Positions 42,855 through 49,863 of a stretch of 64,000 nt of DNA are shown here, one piece after another. Made by a program: the position numbers and the translations under genes. The notes beneath the pieces are model-generated. The model searched no databases. It saw only the letters and a list, made by a program, of their open reading frames with translations, and was not told the origin of the DNA. Origin of the DNA: Myxococcales bacterium. GTDB taxonomy: Bacteria; Myxococcota_A; Polyangia; Polyangiales; Polyangiaceae. The DNA lies in contig JANYHK010000041.1 of NCBI GenBank assembly GCA_025359105.1, forward strand, positions 159,821 through 223,820. The letters run 5' to 3'. Position 1 is the stretch's first letter. Every line of letters begins with the position of its first letter.

Positions 42855-43889
42855 ATGTCGGTCTGCCCTTGGTGCCAGACCGAAGGCTTCGATCCGAACA
42901 CCCTGTGCCGCCGATGCGGTCGCGGGGCGACGGGGCGTCCGGGCGGGCCTTCGGCGGTACCCGATCTCGATTTCGGGGGGCGTCCTTCGCCGCCGGCGAG
43001 CGGGCGGGTCGTGGAGTTGGACCTCGGCGAACCCTCCAACCGGGCACCTCTGGCGCTCGACGGGCCGCCGCGGCAGGCCGCCCGTCAAGCCGTCCCGCCC
43101 GCGCGGAGCTCCAAACCGCAGATGGCCTCTCCGGACATGGGCCGCGGCGCCGTCTTCGACGAAGACGAGGAAGGGTTCCCGACCGGCGGTCCCGGCCTCT
43201 CGCTCGAGCTGGACGTGAAGGGAGGACCGCCCGTCCGCGGCGCCATGGGCGGGCACTTGACGTCGGGCGGACACTCCGGTGCGCCCGCGGCGATGTCCGG
43301 CGGTCCTCCGCCGCCGCTGCCGAGCTTCCGTCCGATGCCGGCGGCGGTGCACGAGCGGCACCCTTCCGTGGCGCCGGTCGAGTCCTTCGAAGCGAAGATG
43401 CTGGCGAACTTCGGTGACGCGCCGAAGCACTTCTGGCAGGCGCCACTCTACGCGTGGCGCGTCCGGCAACGGCTGGCCGATTTGCGCGATGCGCTGAAGG
43501 AGCGTCGCCAGCAGGCCGAGCGCGCGTCGAAGGCGATCGACCAGTCGCTCATCGCCCTCGGGCAGCGCGCGCGCGGGACGGCCGAGCGCAACCCGCAGTT
43601 CGGTCGCACGCTCGATCTCCTTCGCATCCACGAGCAGACGCTGCGCCAGAAGGACAGCGCGCTCATGGGCGAGATGGACACCCACAACCGCAAGCTCGCG
43701 CAGATCGATCAGAAGATCGCAGAGCTGCAGACCGTCGCGACGCAGATGCAGGCAGAGGAGCGGCGCATCGCCGACGAGCTCGCGATGGCCCAGGCCACCG
43801 TCCAGCGCGCCGAGGCCAAGCTGAAACGGCTCGACATCGATCTGCGCAGCGCGTTCGGTGCGAACGATCCCCGTCGAGGCGGCTCGTGA
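42855..43889 (+). CDS. Zinc-ribbon and coiled-coil protein coupled to a Ser/Thr kinase
   Basis: A 344-aa protein. Residues 1-25 carry a zinc-ribbon knuckle pair, SVCPWCQTEGF and TLCRRCGRG. A long Pro/Gly-rich disordered part follows to about 185. The last 150 residues are a strong coiled coil (RVRQRLADLRDALKERRQQA and QTVATQMQAEERRIADELAM). No catalytic motif. The stop overlaps the kinase start by 4 bp (GTGA), so the two are probably made in one ratio; the protein is a candidate substrate or scaffold for the kinase. The ATG at 42855 is chosen because it leads straight into the zinc ribbon. Confidence 0.75.
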   Translation: MSVCPWCQTEGFDPNTLCRRCGRGATGRPGGPSAVPDLDFGGRPSPPASGRVVELDLGEPSNRAPLALDGPPRQAARQAVPPARSSKPQMASPDMGRGAVFDEDEEGFPTGGPGLSLELDVKGGPPVRGAMGGHLTSGGHSGAPAAMSGGPPPPLPSFRPMPAAVHERHPSVAPVESFEAKMLANFGDAPKHFWQAPLYAWRVRQRLADLRDALKERRQQAERASKAIDQSLIALGQRARGTAERNPQFGRTLDLLRIHEQTLRQKDSALMGEMDTHNRKLAQIDQKIAELQTVATQMQAEERRIADELAMAQATVQRAEAKLKRLDIDLRSAFGANDPRRGGS

Positions 43890-45436
43890 CCCAGACCTTG
43901 AACACGAACATCGTCGACCAGCAGCTCCTGCGCGCGCAGTCGCGCGTCGGGGTCGTCCTCAAGGACAAGTGGCGACTCGATTCGCTCCTCGGCGTCGGCG
44001 GTATGGCGGCGGTCTATGCGGCCACGCACCGCAACCAGAAGCGCGTCGCAGTGAAGATGCTCCACGCCGAGTTCTCCCAGCAAGGGGACACGCGCACGCG
44101 CTTCCTGCGCGAGGGCTACGCGGCGAACGTCATCGAGCACCCCGGCGCGGTGAGCGTCCTCGACGACGACGTAAGCGAGGACGGCAACGCGTTCCTCGTC
44201 ATGGAGCTGCTCGAGGGCGAGACCTTGGATCAGCGATGGGAGCGCAACGCGGGTCACCTGCCGTTCCCCGAGGTCCTCGCGTTCGCCGACCAGCTCCTCG
44301 ACGTCCTCGCGCTCGCGCACATCAAGGGCATCGTCCATCGCGACATCAAGCCGGAGAACGTGTTTCTCACGCGCGAGGGCGTCATCAAGGTGCTCGACTT
44401 CGGCATCGCCCGCGTCTTCGAGACGGCCCAGGACGCCAAGCAGGCGACGCGCGCCGGCCAGGTCATCGGGACGCCTGCCTTCATGGCGCCCGAGCAGGCC
44501 CTGGCGCGCTGGAACGACATCGATGGACGCACCGATCTCTGGGCGGTCGGTGCCATGATGTTCACGCTCATCTCCGGCTCACACGTCCACGACGCGCAGA
44601 GCGGTACCGAGCAGCTCGTCTACAGCGCGACCCGCCCCGCGCGCTCCCTCGCGTCGGTCGTGTCGGGGGTGCCGCCGTCCGTGATCGCCATCATCGACCG
44701 CGCTCTTTCGTTCGACAAGGTGCAGCGCTGGCCCGATGCGCGGAACATGCAAGGCGCGGTGCGCGCCGCCCTGTCGAGCTTCGGCCCGGCGCCGGCCCCG
44801 CCCGTCGACCCGCGCCTGGTGGCGCCGATGGCGGGCTCGGCCCCGCGCATGCCCTCGACCGGCGCGCGGGCCTCGCAGGCGTCGGTCCCCGATCTGGGCG
44901 TCTCCGATTCGCTCGTGGGGCTCGACCCGGTGCAGCTGCAGGCGCAGGTCTCGCTTCGCGCCGCCGAGCGCGACCAGCGAGCCAAGGAGATCGCGCTGGC
45001 GCAGCCGGTCATCCAGGAGCTCCAGACGCGTCACAACGGCGCGAAGCAGCAGGTCGCCGATGCCCTCGCGCGCCTCACCGCCGCGCGCAACGAGCGCGCT
45101 GCCCTCGAGGAGTGGTTCAAGAACCACGTCGGCGGTCAGGCCAGCGCGGCCGACGCGGCGCGCGAGCAGCTGAACCAGGCCTTCGCCCAGTTCGCGCGCA
45201 CCGTCCTCGGCGACACCCAGACGTTCGGCACCGAGTTCGACGGCGCGCGCGAGGAGGTCGTTCGCCTCGGCAAGGCGGCCGAGGCCGCGCAGCACGACCT
45301 CGCGGTTCACCAGGCGTCGCTCGAGGCCTACGACAAGAAGGCCTTCACGCAGGGCATCGTCGTCACCGTGGTCGCGGCGCTCGTGTTCCTCGTCCTCTTC
45401 TTCCTGCCCGTTATTTTGCGCTACACGGCAGATTGA
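43886..45436 (+). CDS. Membrane-anchored eukaryote-like Ser/Thr protein kinase
   Basis: A 516-aa Hanks-type kinase. The kinase domain spans about 28-285: GVGGMAAVY Gly loop, VAVKML with the ATP Lys, HRDIKPENVF catalytic loop, DFGIAR Mg loop, APEQ in GTPAFMAPEQAL. After a Pro-rich linker a long coiled coil runs from about 350 to 480. A single C-terminal transmembrane helix (GIVVTVVAALVFLVLFFLPV) anchors it, so the kinase domain faces the cytoplasm with almost nothing outside. Start GTG at 43886 overlaps the zinc-ribbon gene. Its sensory cue, if any, may come from the coupled protein. Confidence 0.9.
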   Translation: MTQTLNTNIVDQQLLRAQSRVGVVLKDKWRLDSLLGVGGMAAVYAATHRNQKRVAVKMLHAEFSQQGDTRTRFLREGYAANVIEHPGAVSVLDDDVSEDGNAFLVMELLEGETLDQRWERNAGHLPFPEVLAFADQLLDVLALAHIKGIVHRDIKPENVFLTREGVIKVLDFGIARVFETAQDAKQATRAGQVIGTPAFMAPEQALARWNDIDGRTDLWAVGAMMFTLISGSHVHDAQSGTEQLVYSATRPARSLASVVSGVPPSVIAIIDRALSFDKVQRWPDARNMQGAVRAALSSFGPAPAPPVDPRLVAPMAGSAPRMPSTGARASQASVPDLGVSDSLVGLDPVQLQAQVSLRAAERDQRAKEIALAQPVIQELQTRHNGAKQQVADALARLTAARNERAALEEWFKNHVGGQASAADAAREQLNQAFAQFARTVLGDTQTFGTEFDGAREEVVRLGKAAEAAQHDLAVHQASLEAYDKKAFTQGIVVTVVAALVFLVLFFLPVILRYTAD

Positions 45437-45446
45437 GCGCTGCGCG

Positions 45447-46526
45447 CTACCCCCGCTTGCGGCGGCTGGGCGGTGGGACCTTCATTTCGCGCATGCCGAG
45501 CTGAAGGCGGCGCATGACCGCCTTTTTCTGCCGCTCCTTGTACTTCGCGTGCGACGCCTCGCCCTGCTCGTTCGCTTCTTCCGTCTCGCGATCGATGACC
45601 TGGAACTCGCAGATGACGAAGATGATCGAGCCCAGCGGCCACGCCGACGACGGCGCGCGGTCCATGATTTTTCGCGGCAAGCGGACGGGCATGTCCACGA
45701 CGAAGTGGAGGATGCGGTAGTTCTCGTCGCTGAAGCGGTTGTCGCTCGGCGTCAGATCGTCGTCGCGGCCCGCCTGCATCTCCGGGAGCATCGGGCGTAG
45801 ATGCGGGTTCTGCTGGGTGTACTGCTTGAAGTGGAAGATCGAGTTGATGCTCTGCCCGGGCATCACGTAGTTGAACGGGAAGAGTCGCTTGGTCAGGTAC
45901 TGGAGCACCGGAAAGACGTCGCCTCGGGTGCGCGTGACGATGCGAAAGCGCAGCTTGTCGAAGATTTGCGCGGCGACGGTCTCCTGCTTCGACAGGAGCT
46001 TCGTGTAGAGGGAGTCCTTGTTCTTCCGCCCTCCGATGAACTCGGTGATCGGGAAGCCGCCCGCGAGCATCGAGCCGATGACGCGGTACACCTTCTCCTC
46101 GACGACGTGGAAGACCTCCTGGTCGGAGAGCGGCAGCACGAAGAGCAGCTCGCGCCCGTCCAGGTGGTGGATGATGTGCATGCACTTGAGGATGGTGCAC
46201 GCGCACATCTGCCGGTGCCCCTGGCCGCTCGCCAGCATGAGCATCTCCTCGACGCTCGCTTTCTCGACGGGCTTCGGGATCGGGTACTCGAAGTGGCGAC
46301 GCAGGTAGCTGATCGCCTCGTTCTTCACCGACTCCATGCGCGCCCGGTCGCCTGGCTCGTCGGGGTGCATCTCCTGAGCGATGAGGAGGTCGCGCGCCTC
46401 GTCCTCGGTCGTCAGGTTCAACCGGTGCCAGTCGATGACCGAATCCCCCCGCAGGATGAGTCGTACGGACTCCAAATCCGCGAGCGTAAATTCGTCGAGC
46501 CGCTTCAGCCGTCCTTCAGGATCCAT
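45447..46526 (-). CDS. Conserved myxobacterial protein (TIGR04552-like)
   Basis: A 359-aa soluble protein. Distinctive blocks are FTLADLESVRLILRGDSVID, ASVEEMLMLASGQGHRQMCA, SDQEVFHVVEEKVYRVIGSM, IFDKLRFRIVTRTRGDVFPV and KQTYTQQN-type Gln-rich text later. I remember a conserved myxobacterial family with this pattern (TIGR04552), but no function is attached to it. The middle part (TKLLSKQETVAAQIFDKLRF) weakly recalls the RelA/SpoT synthetase fold; key residues for that were not verified. The gene is convergent with the kinase operon. Confidence 0.7.
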   Translation of the reverse strand: MDPEGRLKRLDEFTLADLESVRLILRGDSVIDWHRLNLTTEDEARDLLIAQEMHPDEPGDRARMESVKNEAISYLRRHFEYPIPKPVEKASVEEMLMLASGQGHRQMCACTILKCMHIIHHLDGRELLFVLPLSDQEVFHVVEEKVYRVIGSMLAGGFPITEFIGGRKNKDSLYTKLLSKQETVAAQIFDKLRFRIVTRTRGDVFPVLQYLTKRLFPFNYVMPGQSINSIFHFKQYTQQNPHLRPMLPEMQAGRDDDLTPSDNRFSDENYRILHFVVDMPVRLPRKIMDRAPSSAWPLGSIIFVICEFQVIDRETEEANEQGEASHAKYKERQKKAVMRRLQLGMREMKVPPPSRRKRG

Positions 46527-46597
46527 GCGAGCCGCCCAAGCCTACAATCTTTGGCCCACACAAAACAGGCGCCCTCGAAAGGACGCCGTCGCGACGT

Positions 46598-46741
46598 TCA
46601 GGCGCGCCCCAGGCTCAGCGTCCCGACGAAGATCATCACGGTCACCACGAGGACCGTGACCTGTCCGAGAAAGGCGCCGCTGCAGCCCGCCACGGCGATA
46701 GGCGCGAGGGCGACGAGGTACCAGGGGCTCAGCTTCTTCAT
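46598..46741 (-). CDS. Small two-helix membrane protein
   Basis: A 47-aa hydrophobic protein. KKLSPWYLVALAPIAVAG is followed by a second helix (VTVLVVTVMIFVGTLSL). The first helix ends in AGC, which could read as a lipobox, so a lipoprotein is an alternative. The start at 46741 has CGGAG about 9 bp upstream. No family recognised and no neighbour coupling, so this is a guess that the frame is expressed. Confidence 0.4.
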   Translation of the reverse strand: MKKLSPWYLVALAPIAVAGCSGAFLGQVTVLVVTVMIFVGTLSLGRA

Positions 46742-47080
46742 TTCGTGGCGTTCTCCGAGCAGGGTTGCGGCAGGTGGGGCCGACTGCGCCCTACATGTAA
46801 GATATGCTACGACAGCTTTCGCCCAGGGGTCCAACTTCTACCGACCTGGAGCGGATACGAGCAAGCAAAAGCGACCAACCGTACTCGCATTGCTCGTGCC
46901 AGGTGGGCGCGTGTAGGCGCTCGATTCGACAAAGGAAAGCAATCCCAGGTAAATGCGCCGATGGCGAGGGGTGCCCGCCCGGTGGGAGCTGTGTGTACGG
47001 GGTGCGCTCGGCGTGGGCGCAGGGCCACGCCGGCGAGCGGAAGTTGCGGGCGGATTTCCGGGTGGCGTATCGTCGAGCGC
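46742..47080. other. 339-bp intergenic region
   Basis: No convincing gene, RNA gene or repeat was found in this stretch. It is less GC-rich around TACATGTAAGATATG (46794-46808), which may carry a promoter for the envelope operon that starts at 47081. A frame does run through it into the downstream gene, but its sequence has low-complexity Arg/Pro text of the kind seen in spurious frames. Confidence 0.5.
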
Positions 47081-47593
47081 GTGGGCGATCGCGGAGGAGA
47101 GACACGGCACGCCGGGCTTGGCGGGGTCTTTCCTTTCGCAGGTGGAGCGCTGGTCCTCGCGCTCGGAGTGAGCGCGCTGCCGCTGGTCTCGTGCACGACC
47201 ATCGATCCGGGCCCGAACTTCGTGGTCCCGCAGGAGCAGTTCAACCAGGACTATTTCTTCTGTCACGTCGAGCCGGAGCTCCTGTTCGCCCGCAAGTGTG
47301 GGCCCGGGGATCCCGGCGCCGGCGACTCGGGCAGCGGGTGCCACTTCAGCGCCGTGCCGGGGCTCGCGCTCGTCAACCACACCCCGGTCGACTGCGGTGG
47401 AGGGGACCACCCCGTCGGCGTCGTCGTGAGCGCTGCGAAGGGGAACCTCGAGGCGGCGTCGATCGAGATGAGCCGCGACTACCTGACGTCGCCGCTCTAC
47501 GTTCGCCCGACGGGCTCGAACCACCCGCGCGCCGTCTTCTCCAAGGACGATCCCATCGTCGACGTCATCCGCATCTGGGCGTCCAAGCCATGA
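47081..47593 (+). CDS. Lipoprotein with a cytochrome-like C-x13-C-H motif
   Basis: A 170-aa lipoprotein. The signal FAGGALVLALGVSALPLVSC gives the lipobox, then FNQDYFFCHVEPELLFARKC, a spacer of 13 residues and CHF. Cytochrome-like envelope proteins of this group usually read EPIL..KC..CH and later SxLYxRP..xxH, and the tail here (TSPLYVRPTGSNHPRAVFSK) follows that pattern. The heme site would be C-x13-C-H rather than C-x2-C-H, so heme binding is unproven. Start is GTG at 47081; the frame is open upstream with no good start. It overlaps the next gene by 4 bp. Confidence 0.6.
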   Translation: MGDRGGETRHAGLGGVFPFAGGALVLALGVSALPLVSCTTIDPGPNFVVPQEQFNQDYFFCHVEPELLFARKCGPGDPGAGDSGSGCHFSAVPGLALVNHTPVDCGGGDHPVGVVVSAAKGNLEAASIEMSRDYLTSPLYVRPTGSNHPRAVFSKDDPIVDVIRIWASKP

Positions 47594-48378
47594 TTCGACG
47601 CTTCGCCCCGCTCCTGCTCGCCGTCTTCGTGCTCCTGTCGTGCCCGCCCGCCCGGGCGGCCGACGAGCCCGAGGCCTTCGCGCGCGTCGTCGTCGACGCG
47701 GCAGAGATCCGCTCGGGCCCCGGCGTCTCCTACCGCGTCATTCACACCGCACACCGGGGCGAGACGCTCGCGCTCGACGGTCGACCGGGGGGCGGCTTCT
47801 GGCTCCGCGTGCTCTTGCCCGACGGCCGCGCGGCGTACGCGCTCGGCGACGAGGTGCAACCGTTCGCGGTGAAGCCGGGGGAGCCCGACGCACCGTCGCG
47901 CCCGGGGCTCTTCGCGCCGCCGCCGCTCGAGGGGGCCCACGGCGGCCTCGCCATCGTCGCCGGAATCCTGACGATCCCCATCACGGATCGCGGCGTGCAG
48001 GGCTTCGGGTACATCGAAGCGCGGCCGTCGCTGGTGCTCCACAAGACGATCACGCTGGACGGCTTCGTCGGCGACGCCCTCACCGCCGACGGCGCGCAGA
48101 TCCTCTACGGCGGCGGCATCACCGTGCACCTCGCGCCGAGCTGGCCGCTGTCGCCGTTCGTCGGCATCGGCGGCGGCGGGCTCAGCGTGTTCCCCAACTC
48201 CGATTCGTTCGTCTTGAAGCGCCAGGACTTCTACGCGGGGCGCGCCGGCGGCGGGTTCCTCCTCGCGCTCCGCGGGCGCATCCTGGTCCGCGTGGAAGTC
48301 ACCAACCTCACGCTCTTCACCGCGGACTCGTTCAAGAACGCGCAGACCTACTCGGGTGGGTTGGGAGTTTACTTTTAA
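47590..48378 (+). CDS. SH3b-domain outer-membrane beta-barrel protein
   Basis: A 262-aa exported protein. The signal IRRFAPLLLAVFVLLSCPPA ends near ARAAD. An SH3b domain follows at about 30-85 (VVDAAEIRSGPGVSYRVIHT, then a Trp-Val-Leu pattern). The last 150 residues alternate hydrophobic and polar as in a small beta barrel (VQGFGYIEARPSLVLHKTIT, FVGIGGGGLSVFPNSDSF) and the chain ends in Phe (GGLGVYF), the usual C-terminal signature of outer-membrane proteins. It lies between the cytochrome-like lipoprotein and the DUF4266 gene with overlaps or a 1-bp gap. Confidence 0.75.
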   Translation: MIRRFAPLLLAVFVLLSCPPARAADEPEAFARVVVDAAEIRSGPGVSYRVIHTAHRGETLALDGRPGGGFWLRVLLPDGRAAYALGDEVQPFAVKPGEPDAPSRPGLFAPPPLEGAHGGLAIVAGILTIPITDRGVQGFGYIEARPSLVLHKTITLDGFVGDALTADGAQILYGGGITVHLAPSWPLSPFVGIGGGGLSVFPNSDSFVLKRQDFYAGRAGGGFLLALRGRILVRVEVTNLTLFTADSFKNAQTYSGGLGVYF

Positions 48379-48379
48379 A

Positions 48380-48592
48380 ATGAACACCATCCGATTGATA
48401 TTGATTGCGATTGTGGCGCTCACGTCCGCTTGCGTGACCGTGAAGCCGCAAGAGCGCTCGGTGCTCGCCGATCCGCTGATGCAGTTCGAGGGCGATCCCC
48501 ACGCCGCCGCGCAGCTTCGCCACGCGCTCGAGAATCGGGAGGGGGCCTACGGCGGATCGAGCGCCGTCGGCGGAGGGTGCGGGTGCAACTGA
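48380..48592 (+). CDS. DUF4266-family small lipoprotein
   Basis: A 70-aa lipoprotein: NTIRLILIAIVALTSAC lipobox, then VTVKPQERSVLADPLMQF, which matches the DUF4266 signature, and a Gly/Cys-rich end (GGGCGCN). DUF4266 proteins are regularly encoded beside a DUF3570 outer-membrane protein, as here. The start at 48380 is chosen because it leads straight into the signal; the codons before it belong to the previous gene's 3' end. The stop overlaps the DUF3570 start by 10 bp. Confidence 0.85.
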   Translation: MNTIRLILIAIVALTSACVTVKPQERSVLADPLMQFEGDPHAAAQLRHALENREGAYGGSSAVGGGCGCN

Positions 48593-49863
48593 TTCGCTTC
48601 GCAACCCGCGTTGGGGCGAGCCGCGTGGCCGCCCTGCTCGGGGCGGGGATCGCCGCGGCGCTGGTCGCGGTGGCGGCCCCCGTACGCGCGGAGGTCGTCA
48701 CCTTCGACACGACGCACACGCTCTTCCACGAGTCGCCGACGCGCACGAAGATGACGGTGTACACGCCCGGAGCGGATCTCGAGGTCGCCCCGACCGACTG
48801 GCTGCGGGTCCGCGCCGGCTGGGAGGCCGACATCGTCAGCGGCGCCAGCGTCGCGGTGAAGGCAGGGCCCGCGTACGCGAACACCCACCCGGGGGCCGAC
48901 GTCGTCACCACCGCCAGCGTGCACGACGTCCGCAACCAGGCGCGCGGCGGCTTCACACTCAAGAAGGAGAACGTGGAGCTCACCGGCGGCTACGCGTACT
49001 CGACGGAGAACGACTACAAGTCGAACTCGTTCAACGTCGCGGCGCGGACGGACACCTACGAGCACAACTCGCAGTTCGAGATCAGCTACGCGCGCAACTT
49101 CGACCGCGTCTGCGATCGCGTCCAGTCCGCCAACGATTCGCCGGCGCGGTTTCGCGCGCTCGAGGACTCGAGCGGCTGCTTCACGAAGTCGAACCCCCTC
49201 CGGACGACGCGCGACATCGGCGTGGACGGCTTCCAAGGCACGTGGTCGCAGGCGTGGACGCCGATCTTCGTCACGCAGGTCGTCTACACCGCGCAGGTGA
49301 ACAGCGGATTTCAGAGTAACCCCTACCGCAGCGTCATCCTCGGCGAGGGGCTCAAAGCGCAGGAGCACGAGCCCGACAACCGCTTCCGTGAAGCGGTCGC
49401 GCTCCGTGGCAACCTGTTCCTCCGTCCGCTCAAGGCGGCGGTCCGGATAAGCCTGCGCGGGTACTACGACAGCTGGAACGTCAAGAGCGGAACCGCCGAG
49501 GCCGAGCTCGAGAAGTACCTCGGCGAGTCGTTCCGCGTCATGGCGCGTGGTCGCTACTACCGGCAGAGCGGCGCAATCTTCTGGAGCGACGACTACAGCG
49601 GTGGCGATCGTCCGCTCGGGCCCAAGGGGCAGTACTGGACCGGCGATCGCGAGCTGTCGCCGTTCTCGAGCTGGCTCGTCGGCGTGCGCGCGATGTACGC
49701 CGTGCGCCCGGCGACCCGGATCTTCGGGATCATGGAGAGCTTCAGGGCCGGCGTCTCCGGCGACATGCTCGCCCTCTCCTACGACGAGTTCACGCTCGGC
49801 GGTCAGCGCATCGGCAACGCGCGGGCGTACATCCTCGGGCTCACGGTGTCTGCGCTGTTCTAG
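48583..49863 (+). CDS. DUF3570-family outer-membrane protein
   Basis: A 426-aa exported protein; the signal ends near APVRAEVV. The remainder is a large beta barrel of alternating strands, with DUF3570 hallmarks VVTFDTTHTLFHESPTRTKM, SVHDVRNQARGGFTLKKENV and a C-terminal Phe (TVSALF). The GTG at 48583 is the likely start. In many genomes this pair sits with an ApbE flavin transferase and a thioredoxin-like protein, which are absent here; a cytochrome-like lipoprotein and an SH3b barrel stand in their place. The 3' end overlaps the convergent kinase gene by 23 bp. Confidence 0.85.
   Translation: MQLIRFATRVGASRVAALLGAGIAAALVAVAAPVRAEVVTFDTTHTLFHESPTRTKMTVYTPGADLEVAPTDWLRVRAGWEADIVSGASVAVKAGPAYANTHPGADVVTTASVHDVRNQARGGFTLKKENVELTGGYAYSTENDYKSNSFNVAARTDTYEHNSQFEISYARNFDRVCDRVQSANDSPARFRALEDSSGCFTKSNPLRTTRDIGVDGFQGTWSQAWTPIFVTQVVYTAQVNSGFQSNPYRSVILGEGLKAQEHEPDNRFREAVALRGNLFLRPLKAAVRISLRGYYDSWNVKSGTAEAELEKYLGESFRVMARGRYYRQSGAIFWSDDYSGGDRPLGPKGQYWTGDRELSPFSSWLVGVRAMYAVRPATRIFGIMESFRAGVSGDMLALSYDEFTLGGQRIGNARAYILGLTVSALF

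Noticed and set aside
46742-47080. A gene reading through from 46804 into the SH3b barrel gene
   Set aside because: The text before 47590 in that frame is Arg/Pro-rich without signal or domain, while the lipoprotein frame at 47081 has both.
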